From: DASQPE01 sp041498715
GTDB taxonomy: Bacteria; Gemmatimonadota; Gemmatimonadetes; Gemmatimonadales; GWC2-71-9
DNA: 64,000 nt
Assembly: GCA_041498715.1 (NCBI GenBank)
Contig: JBGQIW010000002.1
Location: 1-64,000, forward strand
Direction of reading: 5' to 3'
Notes under the pieces: generated by a model
Seen by the model: the letters and a program-made list of their open reading frames with translations, nothing else
The model's database searches: none
Told to the model about the DNA's origin: nothing
Part shown: piece after piece, positions 8,630-17,848 of the stretch
Position numbering within the stretch: position 1 is the stretch's first letter
How the letters are laid out: each line of letters starts with the position of its first letter
Program-made: the position numbers and the translations under genes

Positions 8630-10183
8630 ATGCCCGCGTATCGCCTCGTCTCAACGACCGACGATCAACGCTTCGATCTGCCCCAGGGCAGGAGCGTGGT
8701 CGTGGGACGCGGGGTCGAGAGCGATCTCACGGTCCTCGACCCGACGATCTCCCGCCGTCATGCCGAGCTGACGGCCGAGGCGGACGGCGTCGTGGTGAAG
8801 GACCTTGGCTCGTCGAACGGGACCCACGTGAACGGACGCCGGCTGGCCGCCGGCCGGCTCACCCCCGGTGACTCGGTCACGTTCGGAAAGGTGTCCTACC
8901 ACCTCGAGCTGGTGCCGCCGGCCCCGGATGTCCCCGCGCCGGCCCCGCCACCCGCCCCGCCGGCTGCAGGCGGAGAGACGATCGTCCGGCAGCTCGCGGC
9001 CCGGGGCGTCGCGGAGGGGGAGGGGGCCGCGCGCAAGCTGTCGCTCCTGCTCTCCGTAGCGCACAAGCTCTCGGGCGAGTTCAATCTCGACCGTCTGCTC
9101 GACACGATCGCGGACGTTTCCTTCGAGGTCATGCGGGTGGACCGGGTCTCGATTCTCCTACGGGGGGAGGGGCGGGACGATCTGGTGCCACGGCTCTCGC
9201 GAACCCGGCTGGCCGACGTCGAGCTTCCCGAGCATGTGCCCCGCTCGATCGCCCGCAAGGCGCTCGAGGAGCAGGTGGCGGTGCTTACCCAGAATGCCGC
9301 GACCGATCCCCGATTCAAGGGCCAGTCCATCCGGATGCAGAACGTGCGGAGCGCGATGTGCTCGCCGCTCATGGCCTCCGCGGACGAGGCGGTGGGCGTG
9401 CTCTACGTGGACAACCTCACGGCGGAGAACGCCTTCACCGACGAGGACCTGCAGTTTCTGGTCGCCTTCAGCGGACTCGCCGCCGTGGCCATCCGCAACT
9501 CCCGATACACGGAACAGACCCGGCGCGAGGCATTGGTGCGGTCGAACTTCGAGCGCTACTTCGCCCCCAACGTGGCGGCGGAGATCGTCCGCCAGAACAC
9601 CCCCATTCGCCCCGGCGGCGAGCGCCGGGCCATCACAGTGCTCTTTGCCGACATCCGGGGGTTCAGCGCCATCGCGGAGCGGATGTCGCCCGACGCGATC
9701 GCCCACCTCCTCACCGAGTACTTCAGCGAGATGGTGGACGTGATTTTCGAGCACGGCGGCACCCTCGACAAGTTCATCGGCGACGCCGTCATGGCGCTGT
9801 GGGGCACGCCCCTCGCACGGGAGAGCGACCCGCGGCGCGCGCTCGACGCCGCTCGCGCGATGCAACGGGCGGTGACCGGACTCAATGCCCGCTGGACCGC
9901 CGCCGGCCGTCCGGCGATCGGCGTCGGCATCGGGATCAATCGGGGCGAAGTGTTCGTCGGCAACATCGGAAGCCTCCGCCGCCTCGAGTACACCGCCATC
10001 GGCGATCCGGTGAACGTCGCTCAGCGGCTGTCCTCGGCCGCGGCCGCGGGGGAGATTCTGGTGAGTGATGCCTTCCTCGCTGCGCTCGGGCGCAAGGACG
10101 CGGCGGAACACCTGGGCGGGTCGGAGCTGCGCGGCAAGAGCCGGGCAGTCGAGGTCTATCGGGTGAAGGGCGAAGGGGACTGA
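8630..10183 (+). CDS. class III adenylate cyclase with FHA and GAF sensory domains
   Basis: 517 aa. FHA domain at about 1-95 (VVVGRGVESDL, SRRHAEL, GSSNGTHVNG), a Pro/Ala linker, a GAF domain at about 150-305, and a class III cyclase domain at about 325-515. Catalytic residues are intact: metal-binding Asp in VLFADIRGF and GDAVMALWG, the adenine-selecting Lys in TLDKFIGD and Asp in TAIGDPVN, and the transition-state Asn/Arg in NVAQRL. It should make cAMP in response to a GAF ligand and a phosphothreonine partner. The ATG at 8630 lies 32 bases after trpE. A soluble cytoplasmic protein is predicted, as no membrane segment is seen. Confidence 0.9.
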   Translation: MPAYRLVSTTDDQRFDLPQGRSVVVGRGVESDLTVLDPTISRRHAELTAEADGVVVKDLGSSNGTHVNGRRLAAGRLTPGDSVTFGKVSYHLELVPPAPDVPAPAPPPAPPAAGGETIVRQLAARGVAEGEGAARKLSLLLSVAHKLSGEFNLDRLLDTIADVSFEVMRVDRVSILLRGEGRDDLVPRLSRTRLADVELPEHVPRSIARKALEEQVAVLTQNAATDPRFKGQSIRMQNVRSAMCSPLMASADEAVGVLYVDNLTAENAFTDEDLQFLVAFSGLAAVAIRNSRYTEQTRREALVRSNFERYFAPNVAAEIVRQNTPIRPGGERRAITVLFADIRGFSAIAERMSPDAIAHLLTEYFSEMVDVIFEHGGTLDKFIGDAVMALWGTPLARESDPRRALDAARAMQRAVTGLNARWTAAGRPAIGVGIGINRGEVFVGNIGSLRRLEYTAIGDPVNVAQRLSSAAAAGEILVSDAFLAALGRKDAAEHLGGSELRGKSRAVEVYRVKGEGD

Positions 10184-10200
10184 TTGGGGACCGCGCCCGG

Positions 10201-10776
10201 CTAGGCGCGTCCAAAGTCGTAGCGGTGCCCGGCCCGCGCCAGGAGGTCCAGCACCAGCCGCACGGGAAGGCCCATCACGCCGAAGAAATCGCCGTCGATC
10301 CGCTCGACCAGCGCCGCGCCATACCCTTGAATCCCGTACGCGCCGGCCTTGTCCATCGGCTCGCCGGTGGCGATGTAGGCCCGGAGGAAGTCGTCGTCCG
10401 CCGGGCGGAATGTCACCGCGGTGACGTCGGTCGCGGCCAGGAGCCCTTCGGGACTGCTCAGGGCTACGGCCGTGATCACCTCGTGGCGGCGCCCCTGGAG
10501 CCGGCGGAGCATCCGGAGCGCGTCGGCGGCGTCGGCCGGCTTCTCCAGCATGTCGCCGTCGACGACAACCGTGGTGTCCGCTCCGAGGACGAGACGCCCG
10601 GGAACGCTCGCTGCCTTCTCCCGTGCCAGGCGCTCGGCGTAGCCCCGCGGCGACTCGCCCGCGGCGCGGACCTCGGGGATATGCGAGGGCCGGACCTCGA
10701 TGGGAATGCCGAGCATCTCGAGCAGCTGGCGCCGCCGGGGAGACCCCGACGCCAGCACCAGCAGCGGAGGGCTCAT
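10201..10776 (-). CDS. maf: Maf family nucleoside triphosphate pyrophosphatase
   Basis: 191 aa. Shows the family hallmarks: N-terminal LLVLASGSPRRRQLLE, the ADTTVVVDG loop, EKPADAADALRML, and DKAGAYGIQGYGA. Maf proteins hydrolyse dTTP/UTP or modified NTPs to monophosphates and influence septum formation. It is converted to a pair with dtd by an ATGA overlap at 10773-10776, which suggests one housekeeping-cleanup operon. The convergent neighbour is the adenylate cyclase gene, 17 bases away. Confidence 0.93.
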   Translation of the reverse strand: MSPPLLVLASGSPRRRQLLEMLGIPIEVRPSHIPEVRAAGESPRGYAERLAREKAASVPGRLVLGADTTVVVDGDMLEKPADAADALRMLRRLQGRRHEVITAVALSSPEGLLAATDVTAVTFRPADDDFLRAYIATGEPMDKAGAYGIQGYGAALVERIDGDFFGVMGLPVRLVLDLLARAGHRYDFGRA

Positions 10777-11216
10777 GCCGACCGCTCCAGAATGAGCGTC
10801 ACCGGCCCGTCGTTGAGGAGCTCCACCTCCATCATCGCCCCGAACTCGCCGGTCTGGACCTCGAGCCCGCGCGCCCGGAGCCCGGCGACGAAGGCCTCGT
10901 AGAGAGGAATCGCCACCTCCGGCCGGGCCGCCTCGATGAAGGAGGGACGCCGGCCCTTCCCGGCATCGCCGTAGAGCGTGAACTGGGAGACGACGAGGAC
11001 GGCGCCCCGCACGTCGGCGAGGCCGAGGTTCAGCTTCCCCTCCGGGTCGGAAAAAAGCCTGAGTCCCGAGACCTTTTCCGCCATCCAGTCCACCTGCGCG
11101 GCGGTGTCGCCGTGGGTGAACCCCACGAGCAGGCAGAACCCGGTGCCGATGGCCCCGACCACTCGCCCCGCGATGGTCACCGACGCCCTCGAGACCCGCT
11201 GCAGCACCACTCGCAT
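10773..11216 (-). CDS. dtd: D-aminoacyl-tRNA deacylase
   Basis: 147 aa, the standard length. Removes D-amino acids (and glycine from mischarged tRNA-Ala) from tRNA. The diagnostic motifs SQFTLYGD and NDGPVT are both present and would form the cross-subunit active site of the homodimer. It starts MRVVLQRVSRASV as in other Dtd proteins. Its stop overlaps the maf start by 4 bases. An AT-rich imperfect palindrome lies in the 85-base gap to the divergent MBL-fold gene. Confidence 0.95.
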   Translation of the reverse strand: MRVVLQRVSRASVTIAGRVVGAIGTGFCLLVGFTHGDTAAQVDWMAEKVSGLRLFSDPEGKLNLGLADVRGAVLVVSQFTLYGDAGKGRRPSFIEAARPEVAIPLYEAFVAGLRARGLEVQTGEFGAMMEVELLNDGPVTLILERSA

Positions 11217-11301
11217 GACGCTCCCCCAGGGCCGGACGCCCGAAACCAGGGCGGGCTCAAAGCGGTTTAACTTAACCGGGCACCCAGAGACGGAAGGGCC
11301 G

Positions 11302-12195
11302 ATGAGAACGGGAACACTGACGACCAGATTGGGATTCGCGCGGCGCTACGCGCGGGCCGCATTGGCGGAAAGACGCCGGACCCGGTGTCCGGTCCCCGCG
11401 GCGCCGTTTCGCCCGACGCCGGAACAGTGGCCTGACGACCGGGCGACGTTCGCATGGCTGGGACACGCCACCGTGCTGGCCAACTTCTACGGGACCTGGA
11501 TCCTCACCGACCCGGCGCTGGAGACGCGGATCGGGGTCGGCCGGGGCGTCGCCAAACTCGGTCCCCGGCGGCTGGTAGCGCCGGCGCTCCGGCCCCGGGA
11601 CCTGCCAGCGCTCGACCTCCTGCTGCTTTCCCATGCCCACATGGACTACACCGACCTCGGGACGCTGCGGCGGCTCTCCCGGGACGTGCACGTGATCGTC
11701 CAGCCGGGCAACCGGGACCTGGTGCGGCGGTTCCGCCAGGTGGATGAGCTGCCGTGGGGCGGTCGGCTGGAGCTGGACGATCTGGAGATCGAGTCGGTGG
11801 AGGTGAAGCATTGGGGTGCGCGGATGATCACCGACCGGCACCGGGGCTACGGCGGGTACCTCCTCCGAAACCGCGGACGCACGATTCTGTTCGCGGGCGA
11901 CACGGCGTTCACCGACGCGCTCACGCCCCTTGGCCGCTCGGGGCCCATCGATCTCGCCATCCTGCCGATCGGTGCGTATGACCCCTGGATCTACAACCAC
12001 GCCTCGCCCGAGCAGGCCTGGAGCATGGCCCGGGACATGGACGCCCGGCATGTGCTTCCCGTCCACCACTCGACCTTCCGGCTGAGCCGGGAGCCGGCCG
12101 AGGAGCCGATCGCCCGCTTGATGGCAGCCGCGGGACCCGAGCAGGACCGCGTTGCGCTTACCCGGGTCGGAGAGACCTGGGTCCTCCCCGAGTAG
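11302..12195 (+). CDS. MBL-fold metallohydrolase related to UlaG/NAPE-PLD
   Basis: 297 aa. The beta-lactamase fold is indicated by WLGHATVLANFYGTWILTDP, LLLSHAHMDY, AGDTAF and LPVHHSTF. The metal motif normally reads HxHxDH; here it is H111-A-H113-M-D115-Y116, so the last histidine is replaced by tyrosine. The remaining ligands (two His, Asp, the Asp of AGDT, the His of PVHH) are visible. Family members hydrolyse N-acyl-phosphatidylethanolamine, phosphodiesters or lactones; the substrate here is unknown. It starts at an ATG 85 bases from divergent dtd and is followed by a convergent glmS. Confidence 0.75.
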   Translation: MRTGTLTTRLGFARRYARAALAERRRTRCPVPAAPFRPTPEQWPDDRATFAWLGHATVLANFYGTWILTDPALETRIGVGRGVAKLGPRRLVAPALRPRDLPALDLLLLSHAHMDYTDLGTLRRLSRDVHVIVQPGNRDLVRRFRQVDELPWGGRLELDDLEIESVEVKHWGARMITDRHRGYGGYLLRNRGRTILFAGDTAFTDALTPLGRSGPIDLAILPIGAYDPWIYNHASPEQAWSMARDMDARHVLPVHHSTFRLSREPAEEPIARLMAAAGPEQDRVALTRVGETWVLPE

Positions 12196-12211
12196 CCCTT
12201 CCCCCCCCCAA

Positions 12212-12244
12212 ACGACGAAAACCCCCGGGCACCAAGCCCGGGGG
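12212..12244 (-). terminator. intrinsic terminator after glmS
   Basis: A perfect 9-bp stem (CCCCCGGGC/GCCCGGGGG) with the loop ACCAA lies between the convergent MBL-fold and glmS genes. Read on the minus strand it is followed by TTTTCGTCGTTT, so it should end the glmS transcript. On the plus strand no U-tract follows. Confidence 0.75.
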
Positions 12245-12296
12245 CGGAAGAATCGACCAAATCGATGCCGATGTGGGGGCGTTATTTGTTCGCCCG

Positions 12297-14126
12297 CTAC
12301 TCCACCGTCACCGACTTGGCCAGGTTCCTCGGCTGATCGACGTTGCACCCCCGGCGCACCGCCACGTAATAGGACAGCAACTGCAGGGGGATACTCGTCA
12401 GAATCGGCGTCAGGACGTCCAGCGTCTCAGGAATCACGAATGTGGCATCCGCGAGCCGCTCGATCTCCGCGTCGCCCGCATTTACCAGAGCAATAACCTT
12501 GCCACCACGCGCCTTCACCTCCTCGATGTTCGACACGATCTTGGAGTGCACGGCATCCTGCGGCGCGATGAAGACGACGGGCATGTTCTCGTCGATCAAG
12601 GCGATCGGCCCGTGCTTCATCTCGGCGGCGGGATAGCCCTCGGCGTGGATGTAGGAGATCTCCTTCAGCTTGAGCGCGCCCTCGAGGGCTACGGGGAAGT
12701 TCACCCCGCGCCCGAGATACAGCGCATTGTGCGTGACGCTCAGGAAGCGGTCCGCGAGGCGCTCGATCTCGGCCGAGCGGGCCAGGATGTCGGCCATCTG
12801 CTCCGGCAGCCGGCTCAGGGCGTGAATGAACTGCCGCCCCTGCAGGATGCTGAGATTGCGGAGGCGGGCAATCCTGAGGGAGATGAGCGCCAGCGCGGCC
12901 ACCTGGCTGGTGAAGGCCTTGGTGCTCGCCACCCCGACCTCGGGCCCGGCGTGCAGATAGATCCCGCCGTCCACTTCCCGGGCGATGGTGGAGCCGACCA
13001 CGTTCACGACCCCGACGGTCCGGGCGCCCCGCCGTTTCGCTTCCCGGATCGCGGCCAGCGTGTCGGCCGTCTCGCCGGACTGGGAGATCCCGATCACGAG
13101 GGTCTTCGGGTCCACGACGGGATTCCGGTAACGGAACTCGGACGCGTACTCGACCTCCACCGGAATCCGGGCCATTTCTTCCAGCATGTACTCGCCGATG
13201 AGACCCGAGTGCCAGGAGGTGCCGCAGGCGGTGATGATGATGCGCTGGATCTGCTTCAGGTCGTCGTCGGTCAGATTGAGACCGGAGACGCGGGCGGTGC
13301 CTTCGTCCTCGAGCAAATGGCCCCGGAGCGTGTTGCGCAGGCTCTCCGGCTGCTCGAAGATCTCTTTGAGCATGAAGTGCGGGTATCCCCCGCGCTCGAT
13401 GGTCGCCAGGTCCCATTCGATCTGGTCCACCGGCTTGTCGATCTTGGCCGTCTCGAGGTTGCGGATTCGATAGCCGTCGCGGGTGAGGACGGCCATCTCG
13501 CCATCGTCGAGGTAGATCACCGACCGGGTGTACTGGAGCAGAGGCGACGCGTCGGAAGCCACGAACCACTCGTTCTCACCCACGCCCACGAGGAGCGGCG
13601 AGCCCTTGCGCGCTGCCACCAGGACGCCCGGCTCGTCCGCACAGACGAACGCCAGGCCGTAGGCGCCATCGACGTCGCGGAGCGCCGCGGCGACCGCTTC
13701 CTCGAGATTCCCGCGATAGAACTCGCCAACGAGATGGGCGAGCACCTCGGTGTCCGTCTCCGACTTGAAGCTGTGCCCGCGGTGCTCGAGCGCCTTCCGA
13801 ATGACCGAGGCGTTCTCGATGATGCCGTTGTGGATGACGGCAATCCGGCCCGACTGGTCCGTGTGGGGGTGGGCGTTCGGGGTGGTCGGCGCGCCGTGCG
13901 TCGCCCAACGGGTGTGGGCGATCCCGAGCGTGCCGGTGGGGAGGTTGCCGTCGAGCTGCTGCTCGAGCGCCGAGATCTTGCCCGCGGCCTTCACGATCTC
14001 CAGGCCCTTGCCGTTGACGATCGCGATGCCGGAGGAGTCGTACCCGCGGTATTCAAGCCGCTTCAGTCCCTCGAGCAGCAGCCGTGCGGCCGGCCGAGGA
14101 CCAATGTATCCAACGATGCCACACAT
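12297..14126 (-). CDS. glmS: glutamine--fructose-6-phosphate aminotransferase (isomerizing) GlmS
   Basis: 609 aa, the expected full length. It makes glucosamine-6-phosphate for peptidoglycan and LPS. The ATG at 14126 gives the mature N-terminus MCGIVGYIG with the catalytic Cys2 of the class II glutaminase domain; longer upstream readings would bury this residue. Two SIS domains follow (ISQSGETADT, ASTKAFTSQ), and the C-terminus ends DQPRNLAKSVTVE as in other GlmS proteins. It follows glmM by 14 bases, so the two consecutive steps are co-transcribed. I found no glmS ribozyme-like leader; the short spacer leaves no room for one. Confidence 0.97.
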   Translation of the reverse strand: MCGIVGYIGPRPAARLLLEGLKRLEYRGYDSSGIAIVNGKGLEIVKAAGKISALEQQLDGNLPTGTLGIAHTRWATHGAPTTPNAHPHTDQSGRIAVIHNGIIENASVIRKALEHRGHSFKSETDTEVLAHLVGEFYRGNLEEAVAAALRDVDGAYGLAFVCADEPGVLVAARKGSPLLVGVGENEWFVASDASPLLQYTRSVIYLDDGEMAVLTRDGYRIRNLETAKIDKPVDQIEWDLATIERGGYPHFMLKEIFEQPESLRNTLRGHLLEDEGTARVSGLNLTDDDLKQIQRIIITACGTSWHSGLIGEYMLEEMARIPVEVEYASEFRYRNPVVDPKTLVIGISQSGETADTLAAIREAKRRGARTVGVVNVVGSTIAREVDGGIYLHAGPEVGVASTKAFTSQVAALALISLRIARLRNLSILQGRQFIHALSRLPEQMADILARSAEIERLADRFLSVTHNALYLGRGVNFPVALEGALKLKEISYIHAEGYPAAEMKHGPIALIDENMPVVFIAPQDAVHSKIVSNIEEVKARGGKVIALVNAGDAEIERLADATFVIPETLDVLTPILTSIPLQLLSYYVAVRRGCNVDQPRNLAKSVTVE

Positions 14127-14140
14127 CCGCGCGTGGTCCT

Positions 14141-15508
14141 TTAGGTCAGGAGTTCTTGCCCTGCCGCTACCAACCGCTCTGCATCGACGGCCGTCGGGGC
14201 TTCGGCGATGAGCCGGACGACCGGCTCGGTACCGGAGGGGCGGACGTGCAGCCAGCGATCCCGCCATGCCAGCCGGAGTCCGTCCCGGTCATCCACACTC
14301 GCATCCGGAAAGCGCTTCCGCATCCGGTCGAAGGACGGGCCAAGATCTTCTGCGCGCGGGGCTTTCGCCTTGAGGATGGTGTATCGCGGCGCGGAAGCTA
14401 CCACGCGAGACAGGGGAGCCCCAACCTTGGCCAAATATTGCAAGATCAAGGCCACCCCAAGGGGGGCGTCGCGCCCGATGTGAAGGCCGGGAAGGATGAC
14501 GCCGCCGTTCCCTTCGCCGCCGATCACGGCCCCCTCTTCCCGGATCGCGCGGGCGACGTTCGCCTCGCCCACCGGAGCCCGCACGAACCGGGCGGTGAAG
14601 TCGCGGGCCGCGTCCTCTACTACCAGGCTGGTCGACAGGTTTGCGACCACAACCGGCTTGCCTCCCTGCGGGTTCCCCCGCCCGGAGAGCACCGCGCGGA
14701 CCGCGAGGGCAAGGGTGTAGTCCTCCCCGATCGCGGTGCCGGTCTCGTCGACCAGCGCGAGCCGGTCCACATCGGGATCCACCGCCAGGCCCAGGTCCGC
14801 CGCACTCGAGCGGACCAAGTGTTCGAGATCACCGAGGTTCTCCGGGATCGGCTCGGGCGGATGGGGAAACCGCCCGTCGGGTTCGAGATGGATCCCCGTC
14901 ATGCGCACACCGAGGCGCTCGAGCAACGGCGGGATCGCAACGGCCCCGGCGCCGCGCACGCAGTCAAGGGCAACGTGGAAGCCGCGCGCGCGAATCGCTG
15001 CGACGTCGATCACCGGCAAGGCCAGCACCGCATCGAGGTGGCGGGTCACCGCGTCGGGGTCCTCGTGGACGCGACCGATTCGGCTCCAGTCGGCCCGGGG
15101 CGGGCCCGCGTCCGCGAGCGCCCTGACGGCAGCGCCCGCCGCCGCGTCGAGGAAGATCCCGTCCGGGCCGACAAACTTGAGCGCGTTCCACTCGATCGGG
15201 TTGTGGCTCGCCGTGACGATGAGACCCGCGCCGGCGTGGTGGTGCTCGACCGCCAGCTGCACCGTCGGGGTCGGAACCATGCCTAGGTCCACCACGTCCA
15301 CACCGGTCGACATCAGGCCGGCCACCGCCGCGCGCGCGAACATGGGACCGCTGGTGCGCGAATCCCGCCCGAGCACGACCAGCGGTCGCCCGGCCCGGCT
15401 GGCCCACGCGCCCAGCGCGGCGGCGTGACGGGCCACCAGCTCGGGGGTGAGGTCGGTGCCGACATGGCCCCGCATCCCCGAGACACTCACCATCAGGGTG
15501 TCTGACAC
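14141..15508 (-). CDS. glmM: phosphoglucosamine mutase (GlmM-type phosphohexomutase)
   Basis: 455 aa alpha-D-phosphohexomutase. Four signature loops are visible: phosphoserine loop TASHNP, metal loop DPDVDRLALVDE, sugar loop GEGNGGVI and phosphate loop RPSGTEPVVR. It should turn glucosamine-6-P into glucosamine-1-P, the step after GlmS, and the adjacency to glmS supports this over a phosphomannomutase role. The GTG start at 15508 (VSDTLMVSVSGMRG) fits the family N-terminus. The first domain is slightly divergent from the E. coli enzyme, so mannose activity cannot be excluded. Confidence 0.88.
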   Translation of the reverse strand: MSDTLMVSVSGMRGHVGTDLTPELVARHAAALGAWASRAGRPLVVLGRDSRTSGPMFARAAVAGLMSTGVDVVDLGMVPTPTVQLAVEHHHAGAGLIVTASHNPIEWNALKFVGPDGIFLDAAAGAAVRALADAGPPRADWSRIGRVHEDPDAVTRHLDAVLALPVIDVAAIRARGFHVALDCVRGAGAVAIPPLLERLGVRMTGIHLEPDGRFPHPPEPIPENLGDLEHLVRSSAADLGLAVDPDVDRLALVDETGTAIGEDYTLALAVRAVLSGRGNPQGGKPVVVANLSTSLVVEDAARDFTARFVRAPVGEANVARAIREEGAVIGGEGNGGVILPGLHIGRDAPLGVALILQYLAKVGAPLSRVVASAPRYTILKAKAPRAEDLGPSFDRMRKRFPDASVDDRDGLRLAWRDRWLHVRPSGTEPVVRLIAEAPTAVDAERLVAAGQELLT

Positions 15509-15521
15509 GATGTGCGGCGGG

Positions 15522-16571
15522 TTAGACGTGCAGCGGCAAGGCGGCGACGTCGGGGAACGCCGCCTGGAAGGCTTCCACGACGTCGGGATCAAAATGCAGC
15601 CCGGCGTGCTGCCGGAGCTCTTCGACTGCCTCGGCGGGCGTGCGCGAGGGACGGTAGGCCCGGGTCGTGGTCATCGCGTCGAAGGCGTCCACCACCGCCA
15701 CGAGCCGTGCTTCCGCCGGGATCGCGTCGCCCCGGAGGCCGTCGGGGAAGCCCCCCCCGTCCATCCGCTCGTGGTGCGACCGGACGATCCGGAGCACCGA
15801 GGGCGACTCGGTCAGGAACGGGGCAAGGATACGCTCGCCGAGCATCACGTGGACCTTGATGTGCTCGAACTCAACTATGGTCAGCGGCCCCGGCTTGTTC
15901 AGAATGGCCTCCCGGGTGCCGATCTTGCCGATGTCGTGAAGCTCCCCGCCGAGGCGGATCGCCTCGAGCCGGTCGCCGGTGTAGCCGAGGTGCACGGCCG
16001 TCTTCACCGCGTAGCGGCTGACCCGGGCCGAGTGGCCGCTGGTGTAGGCATCCTTGGCCTCGAGCGCGTGCACCAGCATCTGCACGCCATTGATCAGCGA
16101 CTGCTTGTTCCGCCGGTCCAGCTCCCCAACCCGGCTCTCCAGGTGCTGCTGGTAGAACCGGTTTTGCAGGATCAGCTCCCGCTTCTCCAGCGCCTTCTGG
16201 AGCCGGGCCCGCACTTCGTCGATGAGGACCGGCTTGGAGATGTAGTCCAGGGCCCCGAGCTGCAGGCATTCGACCGCGGTGCTCACCTCGGCGACCCCAG
16301 TGAGCATGATGATGGCCATGTCGGGGTAGAGCCGCAGCGCCTCGCGCAGGAAGGTCACGCCGTCCATCTCAGGCATGTAGATATCCGAAATGCAGACCGG
16401 CACTTCCCCCTGGATCCGGAGCACATCGAGCGCGTCCGCTCCCGAGGCGGCCTCGAGACACGCCAGGCCCTGCGACTCGATGACGCGCACCAGCGCGCCC
16501 CGGACCTGGGCGTCGTCGTCCACCACGAGGCAGCGGGCCGTCGTGGGCGCTTGGGAAGAGGGGGCGGTCAC
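15522..16571 (-). CDS. response regulator with HD-GYP-type output domain
   Basis: 349 aa. REC domain (about 1-130; LVVDDDAQV, phospho-acceptor in CISDIYMPEMDG, ISKPV) followed by a short helix and an HD-GYP domain. That domain has the HSARVSRYA helix, LHDIGKIG, HHERMDGGGFPDGL and VDAFDAMTTTRAYRP. HD-GYP proteins are metal-dependent phosphodiesterases of cyclic-di-GMP or cGAMP. The name-giving GYP tripeptide is GFP here, a common variant. The GTG start at 16571 was picked because the upstream extension is low-complexity. Its histidine kinase partner is not nearby. Confidence 0.87.
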   Translation of the reverse strand: MTAPSSQAPTTARCLVVDDDAQVRGALVRVIESQGLACLEAASGADALDVLRIQGEVPVCISDIYMPEMDGVTFLREALRLYPDMAIIMLTGVAEVSTAVECLQLGALDYISKPVLIDEVRARLQKALEKRELILQNRFYQQHLESRVGELDRRNKQSLINGVQMLVHALEAKDAYTSGHSARVSRYAVKTAVHLGYTGDRLEAIRLGGELHDIGKIGTREAILNKPGPLTIVEFEHIKVHVMLGERILAPFLTESPSVLRIVRSHHERMDGGGFPDGLRGDAIPAEARLVAVVDAFDAMTTTRAYRPSRTPAEAVEELRQHAGLHFDPDVVEAFQAAFPDVAALPLHV

Positions 16572-16669
16572 TCCGCGAAGGTACCGGCGGCTCCGGAAAT
16601 GTTCAACCTGGGCGCTTGCCGGGACGCGTCGAAAGCCGTTACGCTTCCGGCACTTCTGAGGCCTGAGAC

Positions 16670-17842
16670 ATGACCCGCGTGCTCCCCGATGTTCCCGATG
16701 CCGGCTTCGCCACCCGGGCGATCCACGCCGGGCAGGTGCCCGACCCGCTCGCCGGCGCCGCGATGCCACCGATCTACCAGACGTCGACCTACATCCAGGA
16801 GGGACTCGGCCGCAACAAAGGCTACGAGTACGCCCGGACGCAGAATCCCACCCGCGAAGCGCTGGAGCGCAACGTGGCGAGCCTCGAAGGCGGCGCCCAC
16901 GGGTTTGCCTTCGGGTCCGGGCTGGCCGCGCTCGACGCCGTGCTCAAGCTCCTGAAGGCGGGCGACCACGTCGTCTGCGGCGAGAATGTCTATGGCGGCA
17001 GCATGCGCCTCATGACGCAGGTGTACACCGACCTGGGCCTCCGCTTCTCCTTCGTGGATATGCGCCGGATCGAGCCCATCGAGCAGGCGCTGACCCCGGC
17101 GACGAAGATGGTCTACTGCGAGACGCCCACCAACCCGATGATGTTCCTCACCGACCTCGCGGCGGTGGGCGACCTGACGCAGGCCCGCGGCCTCCTGTAC
17201 GTAGTGGACAACACGTTCGCCACGCCCTATTTCCAGCGCCCGCTCGCCTTCGGCGCCGACATCGTCCTCCACTCGACCACCAAGTACCTCAACGGGCACA
17301 GCGACATTGTGGGCGGCCTGCTGGTCACCCGCCGGGACGATCTGGCGGAGCGGCTCGGGTTTCTCCAGAATGCGTCGGGGGCGGTGCCGGGGCCCATGGA
17401 CTGCTGGCTTGCGCTCCGGGGTATCAAGACGCTTCCGCTCCGCATGCGCCAGCATGACGCCAACGGCCGCCGGCTGGCCCAGTGGCTCAACGGAAGGCGC
17501 GAAGTCACCAAGCTTTATTATCCCGGCCTCCCCTCCCACCCGCAGCACGAGCTCGCCTGCCGCCAGATGACCGGGTTCGGCGGGATGATCTCGCTCGATC
17601 TCGGCAGCGCGGCACGGGCCCGTCGCTTCGTCGAAGCGGTCCGGGTGTTCGCCCTGGCCGAGTCGCTCGGCGGCGTGGAGAGCCTGATCGGGCACCCGGC
17701 CTCGATGACTCACGCCTCGGTTCCCGCCGGGCTCAGGGAGGCGATGGGACTCACCGAAAGTCTGGTGCGCTTGAGCTGCGGGTGCGAGGACCCCGAGGAC
17801 CTGATCCGGGATCTGGAGCAGGCTTTCGAGGCCAGCCGGTGA
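16670..17842 (+). CDS. trans-sulfuration family PLP enzyme (cystathionine gamma-synthase or gamma-lyase)
   Basis: 390 aa. A Cys/Met-metabolism PLP enzyme: TRAIHAGQ at the N-terminus, the phosphate-binding YARTQNPTRE and FGSGLAALD, VVDNTFATPY, the PLP lysine in HSTTKYLNGHSD, and the C-terminal SLGGVESLIGHPASMTHASV. These features are shared by MetB, MetC-like cystathionine gamma-lyase and O-acetylhomoserine enzymes, so the exact reaction cannot be decided from sequence alone. It is transcribed alone, 98 bases from the divergent HD-GYP gene, and is followed by a CACAGAGG-type inverted repeat. Confidence 0.85.
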   Translation: MTRVLPDVPDAGFATRAIHAGQVPDPLAGAAMPPIYQTSTYIQEGLGRNKGYEYARTQNPTREALERNVASLEGGAHGFAFGSGLAALDAVLKLLKAGDHVVCGENVYGGSMRLMTQVYTDLGLRFSFVDMRRIEPIEQALTPATKMVYCETPTNPMMFLTDLAAVGDLTQARGLLYVVDNTFATPYFQRPLAFGADIVLHSTTKYLNGHSDIVGGLLVTRRDDLAERLGFLQNASGAVPGPMDCWLALRGIKTLPLRMRQHDANGRRLAQWLNGRREVTKLYYPGLPSHPQHELACRQMTGFGGMISLDLGSAARARRFVEAVRVFALAESLGGVESLIGHPASMTHASVPAGLREAMGLTESLVRLSCGCEDPEDLIRDLEQAFEASR

Positions 17843-17848
17843 ACTGCA

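Noticed and set aside
14127..14140. glmS ribozyme upstream of glmS.
   Set aside because: Only 14 bases separate glmM and glmS, too short for the ribozyme.
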